NCBI GenBank assembly: GCA_013152475.1
Contig: JAADGH010000051.1
Coordinates: 1-33,547 of the forward strand
Length of the DNA stretch: 33,547 nt
From: Planctomycetota bacterium
Lineage (GTDB): Bacteria > Planctomycetota > Brocadiia > JAADGH01
Direction: 5' to 3'
Every line of letters begins with the position of its first letter. Position 1 is the first letter of the stretch. The notes under the pieces are model-generated. The model was not told the origin of the DNA and did not search any database. It was given only the letters and a program-made list of their open reading frames with translations. A program made the translations under genes and the position numbers. Positions 21,561 through 29,750 of the stretch are shown here, piece after piece.

Positions 21561-22553
21561 ATGAAGCGAGAGAACGACACACCCAAAGCAATCTCCCTCG
21601 ACATCCTCAAGGACATCCCCGGGCGCAGGCTGGATGCGTTTCTGGCGCAGCGGTTCCCGGATTATTCGAGGGTGCTCATCCAGAAGCTCATCGACGCGGG
21701 GCTGGTGACGGTGAACGGGCAGGCCGTGAAACGAAAGTATGAGGTGAAGAAGGGCGATCACATCGAGCTGAGCCTGCCGGAGATCGAAGAGGATCGCATC
21801 GAACCGGAGGACATCCCCCTCGACATCATCTATGAGGACGACCACATCCTCCTCGTCAACAAGCCCGTGGATATGGTGGTCCATCCAGCGCGCGGCCACG
21901 CCGGCGGCACGTTCGTCAACGCCCTGGCCTTCCACTGCCGGAATCTGTCCGATGAAAGCGGCCCGCTCAGGCCCGGCATCGTCCATCGGCTCGACCGCGA
22001 CACGACCGGGGTCATGCTTGCCGCCAAGACGAACGAAGCGCACCGCAACCTGCGCATCCAGTTCGAGAAGCGCGAGGTGCAGAAGGAATACTGGGCCGTC
22101 GTCGAGCGCGAGATGGAGCTCGACTCCGACGTGATCCGGAAACCTATCGGCCGCCACCCCACCGCCCGCGAGAAGATGGCCATCCGCCGCGACGGCCGGG
22201 CGTCGGAGACGGCCTATGAGGTGATCGAGCGCTTCCGCGGCTATACCCTCGTCCGCGCCCTGCCGAAGACCGGCCGCACGCATCAGATCCGCGTGCACTT
22301 CCGGTCGATCAACCATCCCATCGTCGCCGACCCCGACTACAGCCGCAGCGGCGAGTGTACGCTGTCGCAGCTCCAGACCAAGCCGCCGGAAGAGGGCGAG
22401 GTCCCCATCATCGAGCGCCAGGCCCTCCACGCCCGGCGCATCGGCTTCACCCATCCCATTGACAACACGTGGGTCGAGTTCGAGGCCCCCTTGCCGAAGG
22501 ACATGACCGACCTCATCGAGGCGCTGCGCACCTACCGGCCGCTCGACCAGTGA
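21561..22553 (+). CDS. rluD: RluA-family 23S rRNA pseudouridine synthase, RluD-like
   Basis: The enzyme isomerises specific uridines of 23S rRNA to pseudouridine. The 330-residue product has an S4 RNA-binding domain (about residues 15-75, with RLDAFLAQRFPDYSRVLIQK) and then the RluA catalytic domain starting DDHILLVNKPVDMVVHPARG. The active-site signature is GIVHRLDRDTTGVMLAAKT with catalytic D145. LPKTGRTHQIRVHFRSINHP and ERQALHARRIGFTHP near the end are family hallmarks. The N-terminal S4 domain and length favour the RluD branch (U1911, U1915 and U1917 in Escherichia coli), though RluC-type specificity is possible. The ATG at 21561 is chosen because homology begins shortly after; its Shine-Dalgarno (AGGAAA) is rather distant. 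Confidence 0.9.
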   Translation: MKRENDTPKAISLDILKDIPGRRLDAFLAQRFPDYSRVLIQKLIDAGLVTVNGQAVKRKYEVKKGDHIELSLPEIEEDRIEPEDIPLDIIYEDDHILLVNKPVDMVVHPARGHAGGTFVNALAFHCRNLSDESGPLRPGIVHRLDRDTTGVMLAAKTNEAHRNLRIQFEKREVQKEYWAVVEREMELDSDVIRKPIGRHPTAREKMAIRRDGRASETAYEVIERFRGYTLVRALPKTGRTHQIRVHFRSINHPIVADPDYSRSGECTLSQLQTKPPEEGEVPIIERQALHARRIGFTHPIDNTWVEFEAPLPKDMTDLIEALRTYRPLDQ

Positions 22554-22563
22554 CAGATCGAGG

Positions 22564-22592
22564 TTGACTTCATTCCCGCCAACCGCTACCCT
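22564..22592 (+). promoter_or_regulatory. Possible promoter of the alcohol dehydrogenase gene
   Basis: TTGACT (22564-22569), a 17-bp spacer and TACCCT (22587-22592) are seen. The -35 is good and the -10 matches at three of six positions. It would leave a leader of about 40 nt. Confidence 0.35.
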
Positions 22593-22636
22593 CTTGGCGT
22601 AAGGAACAACGAACCAAGAATGGACCATTCGTAATT

Positions 22637-23635
22637 ATGAAGGCCCTCGTCCTCAAGGAATACAATCACTTCAGCTACGAAGACGTTCCCGATCCGGAGA
22701 TCGGCCCGAACGATGTCCTGATCCGGGTCAAGGCCTGCGGCATCTGCGGGAGCGACGTGCACGGCATGGACGGCAGCACGGGCCGCCGCCAGCCGCCGAT
22801 CGTCATGGGACACGAGGCGGCGGGGGTCATTGCCGAGGTGGGGGAGAACGTCACAGACTCCGCAAAGGGGGATCGCGTCACCTTCGACTCGACGATCTAC
22901 TGCGGGGAGTGTGCCTTCTGCCGGAAGGGACTCATCAACCTGTGCGACAACCGCCGGGTGCTCGGCGTGTCGTGCGACGAGTATCGCTGCCACGGGGCCT
23001 TTGCCGAATACGTTGCCGTGCCGCAGCACATCCTGTATCGCCTGCCAGACTCGGTGACGTTCGAGCAGGCGGCGATGGTGGAGCCGGTGGCCATCGCGGT
23101 TCATGCCGTCGAGCGTGTGCCGATCTCCCTGAACGACACCGCCGTGGTCGTCGGCGCAGGGATGATCGGCCTGCTGGTGGTCCAGGCGCTTCAGGCGAAG
23201 GGCTGCGGGCGGATCATCGCCGTGGACATCGAGGACGACAAGCTGGCCATGGCGCGGGAACTCGGCGCAGATGAAGGCGTGAAACCGGACGACTGCCCGG
23301 AGGATGCGGACGTGGCCTTCGAGGTGGTCGGCATCACACCCGCGGTGCAAACGGCCGTGGGATGTCTGCGCAAGGGCGGGGCGCTGGGGCTGGTTGGGAA
23401 CCTGTCGCCGGAGGTCGAGCTGCCGCTGCAGGCCGTGGTCACCCGCCAGCTCACGCTCTACGGCTCGTGCGCCTCGTGCGGGGAGTATCCGGCGTGCCTG
23501 GATATGATCGCGCGGGGTGCGATCCGGGTCGAACCGCTCAAGAGCGCGACGGCGCCGCTGGCGGAGGGGGCGGAGCGGTTCGAGCGGCTTTACAAGAGGG
23601 AAAAGGGGCTGATGAAAGTGGTTCTCGTGCCGTGA
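22637..23635 (+). CDS. Zinc-dependent medium-chain alcohol/polyol dehydrogenase
   Basis: This is a 332-residue cytosolic NAD(P)-dependent dehydrogenase of the sorbitol/galactitol-1-phosphate/threonine dehydrogenase group. Catalytic zinc ligands are C37 (in ACGICGSDVHG) and H59-E60 (in MGHEAAGVIAEVG). The structural zinc is held by C89, C92, C95 and C103 (CGECAFCRKGLINLC). The Rossmann dinucleotide site is AVVVGAGMIGLLVVQAL, and the acidic end of strand two (IIAVDIEDDK) predicts NAD preference. The substrate, probably a polyol or sugar-derived alcohol, cannot be fixed from sequence. The Shine-Dalgarno is weak. Its neighbours are an SDR, an aldo/keto reductase and a secreted esterase, consistent with oxidation of released sugars or alcohols. 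Confidence 0.9.
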   Translation: MKALVLKEYNHFSYEDVPDPEIGPNDVLIRVKACGICGSDVHGMDGSTGRRQPPIVMGHEAAGVIAEVGENVTDSAKGDRVTFDSTIYCGECAFCRKGLINLCDNRRVLGVSCDEYRCHGAFAEYVAVPQHILYRLPDSVTFEQAAMVEPVAIAVHAVERVPISLNDTAVVVGAGMIGLLVVQALQAKGCGRIIAVDIEDDKLAMARELGADEGVKPDDCPEDADVAFEVVGITPAVQTAVGCLRKGGALGLVGNLSPEVELPLQAVVTRQLTLYGSCASCGEYPACLDMIARGAIRVEPLKSATAPLAEGAERFERLYKREKGLMKVVLVP

Positions 23636-23647
23636 ATTCTCGGCAAC

Positions 23648-23876
23648 CGAAGACACGCTCAAACGAGCTATTGGGGTATCAAGAATGCTCATGTGGCGAG
23701 GATTTGGAGTGCTGGAGCCATGCTCCAGCCTTTGTGTGGGCGAAGCCATGCTTCGGCCACGGGCGGCAGCAAGGCTCCCGCTCGAAAAAGCGCAAGCATG
23801 GCTTGCGCACTCCAAAGGTCGATTCCCTCGTGCGGCATGAGTTCTGTTGATCCCCCCAACTTGTTTGGGCGTGGCA
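23648..23876. repeat. Family A palindrome split by a family B hairpin array
   Basis: The left half CGAAGACACGCTCAAACGAG (23648-23667) is identical to the compact copy at 15372-15391. The right half GTTTGGGCGTGGCAC lies at 23862-23876. In the compact copy the halves are 2 bases apart; here about 190 bases separate them, most of it the family B array at 23706-23817. Downstream, 23881-23925 holds degenerate direct repeats of GAATGATGAA. No gene is seen in 23636-23933. Confidence 0.65.
23706..23817. repeat. Hairpin-array repeat, family B copy 2
   Basis: The array is framed by GGAGTGC and GCACTCCAAAGG like the copy at 2185-2330. Inner hairpins are GCTGGAGC-CAT-GCTCCAGC (23711-23729), CGAAGC-CAT-GCTTCG (23741-23755) and GCGCAAGC-ATG-GCTTGCGC (23790-23808). 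Arms differ from those of copy 1 but remain self-complementary. Confidence 0.8.
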
Positions 23877-23933
23877 CCAGTTGAATGATGAATGACGAAT
23901 ATTGAACGCTGAATGATGAAGGAAGAGAAGAAG

Positions 23934-24725
23934 ATGGGTGAGAATTCCTTTGATCTGACGGGAAAGGTGGCCATCGTCACCGGCACGAGCCGGGGGCTGG
24001 GGCAATACATGGGACGGGCGCTGGCGAGGGCGGGGGCGGATTTGGTGATCACGAGCCGGACGCTGGAGTCTCTCTCCGACTTCAAGGCGGAGGTCGAGTC
24101 GTTCGGCCGGAAGGCGGTGCCCGTTGCGCTGGACATTCGCGATTACGACAGCATCCAGGCCGCCGTGGACAAGGCGCACGATGAGTACGGCCAGATCGAC
24201 ATCCTCGTGAACAACGCCGGCTGCAACATCCGCAAGCCGTCCGTCGATGTGACATGGAACGACTGGAACCTGATCCTCGATACGAACCTGCGCGGCACGT
24301 TTTTCATGGCCCAGACCGTGGCGAAGAAGATGATCCCGCGCAAGTATGGCCGCATCATCAACATCGGCTCGGTCACGTGCGTCGCGGGCTATGCCGGACT
24401 CGCGCCGTACTGCGCCAGCCGCGGCGGGGTGAAGCAGCTCACCATGAGCCTGGCCGACGACTGGGGCATCCACGGCATCACGGTCAACTGCCTCGCGCCG
24501 GGGTGGTTCAAGACGGAACAGAACAAGGTGATGTATGAGGAAAAGGAGTGGGTGGAGTATCTCTGCGATCGCATCCCACTGAAGCGCCCCGGCCGGCCGA
24601 CGGACTTGGACGGCGCGGTGGTCTTCCTGGCATCGGACGCAAGCGAGTACGTCACCGGACAGACACTATTGGTCGATGGCGGCATCTCCACGGGGGCGAC
24701 GCGGGCGCTGCCGAAGAAGAAATAA
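23934..24725 (+). CDS. Short-chain dehydrogenase/reductase with YxxxR active site
   Basis: This 263-residue SDR oxidoreductase resembles gluconate 5-dehydrogenase and 3-oxoacyl reductase-type members. It has the NAD(P) motif TGTSRGLG (17-24), the DILVNNAGC motif (89-97), catalytic S146 and Y159. The catalytic lysine expected four residues after the tyrosine is Arg (APYCASRGGVKQ, R163, codon CGC). The C-terminus has the usual LASDASEYVTGQTLLVDGG. The ATG at 23934 is preferred for its upstream GGAAGAG; an ATG 6 codons earlier is possible. Thirteen bases separate it from the aldo/keto reductase gene, so both should be co-transcribed. The substrate is probably a sugar acid or ketose. Confidence 0.9.
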   Translation: MGENSFDLTGKVAIVTGTSRGLGQYMGRALARAGADLVITSRTLESLSDFKAEVESFGRKAVPVALDIRDYDSIQAAVDKAHDEYGQIDILVNNAGCNIRKPSVDVTWNDWNLILDTNLRGTFFMAQTVAKKMIPRKYGRIINIGSVTCVAGYAGLAPYCASRGGVKQLTMSLADDWGIHGITVNCLAPGWFKTEQNKVMYEEKEWVEYLCDRIPLKRPGRPTDLDGAVVFLASDASEYVTGQTLLVDGGISTGATRALPKKK

Positions 24726-24738
24726 GGAATATACTATT

Positions 24739-25743
24739 ATGGAAAAGAGAAAACTCGGGAAATCAGACATCGAACTTTCGGTTTTTGGCATCGGCTGCTG
24801 GTCGTACGGCGGCAAGAAGGAGGACTACTGGGGCGCGCAGGACCAGAGCGATGCGGAGGCGGTGGTCCACGCGGCCCTCGACCGCGGCATCAACTACTTC
24901 GACACGGCCGAGGCCTACAACGATGGCCGGAGCGAAGAGGCGCTGGGCAAGGCGCTGGGCGGCCGGCGCGACGAAGCCATCATCGGGGCGAAAATCCCCC
25001 CCGAGCATACGGAACCGCAGACCCTCCGCGAGCACTGCGAGGCGAGCCTGCGGCGGTTGGGGACGGATTGCATCGACGTCTACATGATCCACTGGCCGAT
25101 CACGGATCATTCCACCGACGACGCCTTCGCCGCGATGAAGGACCTCCAGGCGGAGGGCAAGATTCGCGTCATCGGCGTCAGCAACTTCGGCGTGGAGCAA
25201 CTCGGCGAGGCGATGGACACGGGCGTACGCTTCGACGTGAACCAGCTCTGCTACAATCTGTTCTCTCGCGGCATCGAGGACGGCATCATGCCGATGTGTG
25301 CGGAGCACGAGATCGGCATCATCGGCTATATGCCCCTGCTCCAAGGGCTCCTGGCAGACAAGTTCAAGACCCCGGACGAGATACCGGAGGTCCGCGCCCG
25401 GACGCGCCACTTCGACGGCAGTCGCCCGCAGTCGCGCCATGGCGAGGCGGGGGCCGAGGCGGAGGTCTTCGCCGCGCTGGACGGCATCCGCGAGATCGCA
25501 CGGGAACTCGGCATGCCCATGAGCCGGATCGCTCTACGGTGGTGCATCGAGCGGCGGGAGATGACGTGCGTCATCGCGGGGGTGCGGAACCTGGAGCAGT
25601 TGGACGACAACATCGCCGCATTCTCGCACAGCCTGCCGGCCGATGCCGTGCGAAAGCTCAACGAGCTGACCGATCCGGTGATGGAGAAGATCGGCACGAA
25701 CGCCGATTACTTCGAGGGGCGGGGCAACAGTCGGATTCGGTAG
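24739..25743 (+). CDS. Aldo/keto reductase
   Basis: A 334-residue NADPH-dependent carbonyl reductase with the (beta/alpha)8 AKR fold. The catalytic tetrad is visible: D55 and Y60 in NYFDTAEAYNDGRSEEALG, K85 in IIGAKI, and H118 in DVYMIHWPITDH. VIGVSNFGVEQL and the C-terminal cofactor stretch MTCVIAGVRNLEQLDDNIAA are typical of the 2,5-diketogluconate/YajO-like group that acts on sugars and aldehydes. AAGGAA lies 10 bases before the ATG. It follows the SDR by 13 bases and precedes the secreted esterase by 31, which suggests one operon for uptake-linked oxidation or reduction of a released sugar derivative. Confidence 0.92.
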   Translation: MEKRKLGKSDIELSVFGIGCWSYGGKKEDYWGAQDQSDAEAVVHAALDRGINYFDTAEAYNDGRSEEALGKALGGRRDEAIIGAKIPPEHTEPQTLREHCEASLRRLGTDCIDVYMIHWPITDHSTDDAFAAMKDLQAEGKIRVIGVSNFGVEQLGEAMDTGVRFDVNQLCYNLFSRGIEDGIMPMCAEHEIGIIGYMPLLQGLLADKFKTPDEIPEVRARTRHFDGSRPQSRHGEAGAEAEVFAALDGIREIARELGMPMSRIALRWCIERREMTCVIAGVRNLEQLDDNIAAFSHSLPADAVRKLNELTDPVMEKIGTNADYFEGRGNSRIR

Positions 25744-25774
25744 GACCGCCACATTTTTCTTCGGAGGGAAGATC

Positions 25775-28700
25775 GTGAAGAACACGACGCTCCGTTCCGG
25801 CCGCTTCCTCTCTCTTGCATGCCTCCTTGTTTCGCTGGCTGCCGCCACCGCGCATGCCGACAACCTGGCACCGAACCCCGGCTTCGAATCGGCCGATGGC
25901 GACGTGTGCGCCTTCTGGCAGAAGCGCACGCCCGATGATGCCATGCGGACGCTGGAATGGACCACTGAGACGGCCCACACCGGCAGGCACTCCCTGAAAA
26001 CCATCAACCGGCAGAAGACCAAGAGCCGGTGGCGCATGGGACACCTCGGCGACCTCGTTCTCCAGCCAGGGTCACCGTTCAAGCTCAGCGCATGGATCAA
26101 GACGGCGGGCAAAGGCTGCGCCGGTTATCTCACGTTCTACTGCATGGATGCCAAGGGCAAGATCATGGGGCAGCCGGCATCGCCGAAGGTGACCGACGAC
26201 AGCGACTGGAAGCAGGTAACCCTCGAAGGGCAAGTGCCGGCGGGGACGGCGTACTGCATGATCTACCTGGAGACGGAGGGCGTGGGGACGGTCTGGTTCG
26301 ACGATGTGGCCCTCGACGGTGCGGCCGGCAAACCGCAGGGGACCCTCAAGATCGCGGGGATGCGATACATGCCCGATGATCTGGAGATCATCGACGGTCT
26401 GGAGGTCGCAAGCTGGATGCGCAAGCGCTGCCTCCAACTGAGGAAGGATGTCAAGACGGGCCGCGCGCGGCGCGTGTTCTTCGGCGAGTCGGCGAAGTAT
26501 GACATGGTGTTCGATTGCATCGACGAGGTGCGGGGCGCATCGACGATCCGAGTGCGGGTCAATGGGCAGGAGGCCGGTGGGGTGAAGCTCGACACCCCCA
26601 GGGACGGAAGCAAGCGGTCCTACCAGGAGTGCGCGAAGACAGTGGCTGGCGTCAACATTCAGCGCTACAGCACGATCACACTGGAACTGATCGGCGACAA
26701 AGGAGAGCGCTGCCGTATCCTCAAGATGGAGCTGAGACCCATGGGTCGATTCGATGGCGAATTCGCAAAGCGGAAGAAACCGGAATCCCTGCGCCTGTTC
26801 CAGAGCATCCACGACCAGCGCCGCGCGGGGGGGATGCTGGGCCAATACCTTTATGCGAAGCTCAAGCCCGTCCGGGAGAAACGCGAGGCCGAGCTTGCCG
26901 CACTCAAGACCCCGGAGGACTGGCGGGCCCGGCAGAAGCGTACCCGCGCGCGGCTGCACGAGTTCTTCGGCGAGTTCCCGGAGCGGACGCCGCTGAACCC
27001 GAAGATCGTGGGGAGGATCGAGCGGGAGAAATACACGATCGAAAAACTCATTTTCGAGAGCCAGCCGAAGTATTACTGCACGGCCAACTTCTATGTCCCC
27101 AAGGGACGCGCATTCCCCCTGCCGGGCGTGATCTTCACCTGCGGTCACGCCGCCGACGGCAAGGCCTACCATCTTTATCATGAGACCTGTATCGGTCTTG
27201 CCCTGAAGGGATACGTCGTTCTGGCGCTCGACCCCATGGGCCAGGGTGAGCGGTCGGAGTACTTCGACCCGGAGACGCTGAAGCCGCTTGTGCCGCTCAC
27301 GGTGGCGCAGCACCACTACGTCGGCCGGCCGGCATGGCTGGTGGGCTGGTCGCTCTCGGGGCTACGAACGTGGGACTGCATCCGCGCGGTCGATTACCTC
27401 GTCTCGCGCCCCGAGGTGGACAAAAACAAACTGGCCGCCTGCGGCAACTCCGGCGGCGGGCAGATGGCCCTGCTTATCACGGCGGCGGATGAGCGGATCA
27501 AGGTCTGTGCGGCGGCGCATCCGGGCGGGAGCATGGAGAACTCCTACCTCCTGGGGCAGGGCCTCATCGACCGGGAGGTGCTCAGCCTCATTCCACCGCG
27601 GCCATGCCGAATGATCGTGGGGAAGGACTCGGGCGAGGAACCGGGCCATCGCGCCAAGCTGGTGGATATGCAGCGCTTCTACGAGGGCCTCGGCGTCGGC
27701 AAGGAGCGCGGCGACATGGACATCGTCCACGGTGTGCACGACATGAAGCAACCGAAGCGCGAGTCGGCCTACGAGTGGCTGAACCGGTGGTTCGGAAAAG
27801 AAAAGGAGGGCAAGGCCGAGCCGCCGCTGCAGCCCGAGGAGGTCAAGACCCTCTGGTGCACGGAGAGCGGCGTCACACTGAAATCCCTCGGCGGCGAGTC
27901 GGGACAGACGCTGAACGCCAAACGGGCCGAGCGGGTGTACAAGCCGGAGAGGGACATCGCGAAGCTGAAGGAACGCCTCGCCGAACGGATCGGGCTCTCG
28001 CTGCCAAAGGCTGGTGACGCGCCGAAGTGCCGGGCCGCCGGCACGTTCACAACAGACACATTCACCGTCAAGAAGCTCGCTATCGAGAGTGAGAAAGGCA
28101 TCGAACTGCCGGCGCTCCTGCTCAAGCCGAAGAAAGCGGATGCCAGCAAGCCCGTAGTGATTCACGCCTCGGACAAGGGAAAGCCGACTCGGTGCGATCC
28201 TCCGTCAGTTCCGCTTCTCTTGGCGAAGGATGGCTACACCGTTCTGTCGATTGATGTCCGCGGGATTGGCGAGACGGACCCCAGCCCGGCGGTGGCGCTG
28301 ACGAAGTACACGGGGTACGCGCCGATGCAGTGGCGGCGCGATTGCCTGGCCATCGGGTGCCCGGGCTTTGGGACCACGATGCTGGCGCTCCGGTCGTTCG
28401 ATGTGATTCGGGCGATTGACTTCGCTGCGTCACGGGATGACTTGAGGGGCAGAAAGATCGTCCTGGTGGGTGAGGGCCTGGGCGGACTATGGGCGCTGAC
28501 GGCAGCGGCATACGATGAACGACCGACGGCAGTGGTGACCGTGGGCACGCTGGCGTCGTATCGGCTGCTTCTGAGCAGCCACTATTATGAGGTATGGAAC
28601 TACTTTTGGGTGCCGGGCGCGCTTCGCGATTATGACATTCCCGACTTGGCGCGCCTGTTGGCCCCGCGAGGGCAATTGTGGGTGAACCCGGCCGGCGCGC

Positions 28701-28828
28701 TGGCGGCGCCATTGGCCAGAGAACAAGCGGTATCGCTCCTTGAGGGGGCTGGCGACATGCAAATCATCCAAACCCCGGGCGGATCTCCGTTGGAAATAGT
28801 TCGGGCCATGCAGTCCTTTCTTCGGTAG
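25775..28828 (+). CDS. Secreted tandem alpha/beta-hydrolase (acetyl xylan esterase-like) with CBM-type module
   Basis: This 1017-residue exported protein begins at a GTG, with GGAGGG upstream, and a signal peptide (SLACLLVSLAAATAHA, cleavage near residue 28). Residues 30-185 form a CBM4_9-like jelly roll from NLAPNPGFESADG to TVWFDDVALDG. A second beta domain follows, then two alpha/beta-hydrolase domains. The first (about 390-690) resembles acetyl xylan esterase/CE7-CE15 enzymes, with nucleophile S559 in ACGNSGGGQMALL and a likely His in VHGVHDMKQP. The second (about 745-1017) has GEGLGG at the elbow, with E900 where Ser is expected, and no clear His, so it is probably inactive. Removal of acyl groups from plant or algal polysaccharide is inferred. 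It lies 31 bases after the aldo/keto reductase. Confidence 0.85.
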   Translation: MKNTTLRSGRFLSLACLLVSLAAATAHADNLAPNPGFESADGDVCAFWQKRTPDDAMRTLEWTTETAHTGRHSLKTINRQKTKSRWRMGHLGDLVLQPGSPFKLSAWIKTAGKGCAGYLTFYCMDAKGKIMGQPASPKVTDDSDWKQVTLEGQVPAGTAYCMIYLETEGVGTVWFDDVALDGAAGKPQGTLKIAGMRYMPDDLEIIDGLEVASWMRKRCLQLRKDVKTGRARRVFFGESAKYDMVFDCIDEVRGASTIRVRVNGQEAGGVKLDTPRDGSKRSYQECAKTVAGVNIQRYSTITLELIGDKGERCRILKMELRPMGRFDGEFAKRKKPESLRLFQSIHDQRRAGGMLGQYLYAKLKPVREKREAELAALKTPEDWRARQKRTRARLHEFFGEFPERTPLNPKIVGRIEREKYTIEKLIFESQPKYYCTANFYVPKGRAFPLPGVIFTCGHAADGKAYHLYHETCIGLALKGYVVLALDPMGQGERSEYFDPETLKPLVPLTVAQHHYVGRPAWLVGWSLSGLRTWDCIRAVDYLVSRPEVDKNKLAACGNSGGGQMALLITAADERIKVCAAAHPGGSMENSYLLGQGLIDREVLSLIPPRPCRMIVGKDSGEEPGHRAKLVDMQRFYEGLGVGKERGDMDIVHGVHDMKQPKRESAYEWLNRWFGKEKEGKAEPPLQPEEVKTLWCTESGVTLKSLGGESGQTLNAKRAERVYKPERDIAKLKERLAERIGLSLPKAGDAPKCRAAGTFTTDTFTVKKLAIESEKGIELPALLLKPKKADASKPVVIHASDKGKPTRCDPPSVPLLLAKDGYTVLSIDVRGIGETDPSPAVALTKYTGYAPMQWRRDCLAIGCPGFGTTMLALRSFDVIRAIDFAASRDDLRGRKIVLVGEGLGGLWALTAAAYDERPTAVVTVGTLASYRLLLSSHYYEVWNYFWVPGALRDYDIPDLARLLAPRGQLWVNPAGALAAPLAREQAVSLLEGAGDMQIIQTPGGSPLEIVRAMQSFLR

Positions 28829-28967
28829 CATTTCGTTCTTGGTTCGCTGTGATCCGGCGATTGAATCGCACGTATCATGGTGGAAGATAATAGTTACGTC
28901 AAGGCGTATTCGGAGACAGCGGACGGAGATTTTTCTTGCAAGGTTGATAAAAAATGCGTTTGGGATA

Positions 28968-28996
28968 TTGTCAATCGAGAGCGAGGATGGTATAAT
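28968..28996 (+). promoter_or_regulatory. Promoter of the 119-residue hypothetical protein
   Basis: TTGTCA (28968-28973), a 17-bp spacer and TATAAT (28991-28996), followed by AGAG, give a start near 29003 and a leader of about 36 nt. Confidence 0.75.
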
Positions 28997-29038
28997 AGAG
29001 CTGTCAGGAAAATCTCCTGAGAATCGGCAACGCAGCAT

Positions 29039-29398
29039 ATGACTTGCGGGAATAGAGATCGCGATTTGCTTTCCGACCCGCTTCTTGATCGGTTTCCACC
29101 GTCGGAACGCCGCGCAATCTTGGTCCATAAGTATTTCCTTGGGATTGAGCTTGCAGTGGATCCGGGCTTGCCCGCCGCCATCAAAAGCTGGGAGAAGAGT
29201 TATGCTCAGGCGTGGCGTGAGCGCAAAATGGAAGCAGACATTAAAGCTCAGTTTCGTGAAATTGAAAAACACAAGTACTGGCTTTCTGAGAAGGCGGGGG
29301 GCGATGTCGGATGGGAATACGCCGTTCGGGACTGGATAGGGGCGCATGCATCGGGCTGGCGGGAATGGCGGGAACAGCAACCGGAATCCGGGGCGTAG
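29039..29398 (+). CDS. Hypothetical 119-residue soluble protein
   Basis: A small, charged, Trp-rich protein without signal peptide or membrane helix. Its layout looks like a real family: an N-terminal RRAILVHKYFLGIEL segment, a helix with AIKSWEKSYAQAWRERKM, a second basic-acidic helix (DIKAQFREIEKHKYWLSE) and a C-terminal WIGAHASGWREWREQQ. The helices suggest an alpha-helical bundle. I do not recognise the family with certainty and no catalytic residues stand out. A near-consensus promoter ends 43 bases upstream, which supports expression; a Shine-Dalgarno is not obvious. The base composition (more A/T at third positions) differs from the neighbouring esterase gene. Confidence 0.6.
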   Translation: MTCGNRDRDLLSDPLLDRFPPSERRAILVHKYFLGIELAVDPGLPAAIKSWEKSYAQAWRERKMEADIKAQFREIEKHKYWLSEKAGGDVGWEYAVRDWIGAHASGWREWREQQPESGA

Positions 29399-29455
29399 TT
29401 CGGGCGCTTTCTGAATCAGATGTGACTCCCCGATGAAACAGAAGGGGAACGGTTC

Positions 29456-29650
29456 ATGAGTATCAGCAAATTCGACAGGCGAGAAGAGACCAGATCACTG
29501 GCCGACGCCAAACGCGCCCTCGATCGCAAGAAGGCGGAGATATTTCGGCGCAAGATCGGTTGGGTTGTGTTCTTCATCGTCGTCATTGTTCTGTTCATCT
29601 TGCTTTGGCGGTACCTCGGATCCGGACCGCTTACAGAGCCCCTCGAGTGA
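29456..29650 (+). CDS. Small single-pass membrane protein (hypothetical)
   Basis: The 64-residue protein has an N-terminal charged helix (REETRSLADAKRALDRKK), a basic stop RRK, one strong transmembrane segment (WVVFFIVVIVLFILLW) and a short acidic tail. It is probably N-in, C-out. AGGGGAA stands about 6 bases before the ATG. It lies 57 bases after the previous small gene with no terminator, so the two may be co-transcribed. The function is unknown; length and layout are those of small regulatory or scaffold membrane proteins. Confidence 0.6.
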   Translation: MSISKFDRREETRSLADAKRALDRKKAEIFRRKIGWVVFFIVVIVLFILLWRYLGSGPLTEPLE

Positions 29651-29750
29651 AGCGCTTTCCCACCGTTTGTCCTCTCTCAGAACACCGTTTCTGGGCGCGG
29701 ATATTCTCTTGCCAGACATGTCACAAGGCGATCCGCTCGTTCCGTACGGA

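Noticed and set aside
23881..23925. Tandem GAATGATGAA-like repeats as a CRISPR or satellite
   Set aside because: There are only about four degenerate units with no spacers. It is more likely a short slippage-prone or dispersed repeat upstream of the SDR gene.
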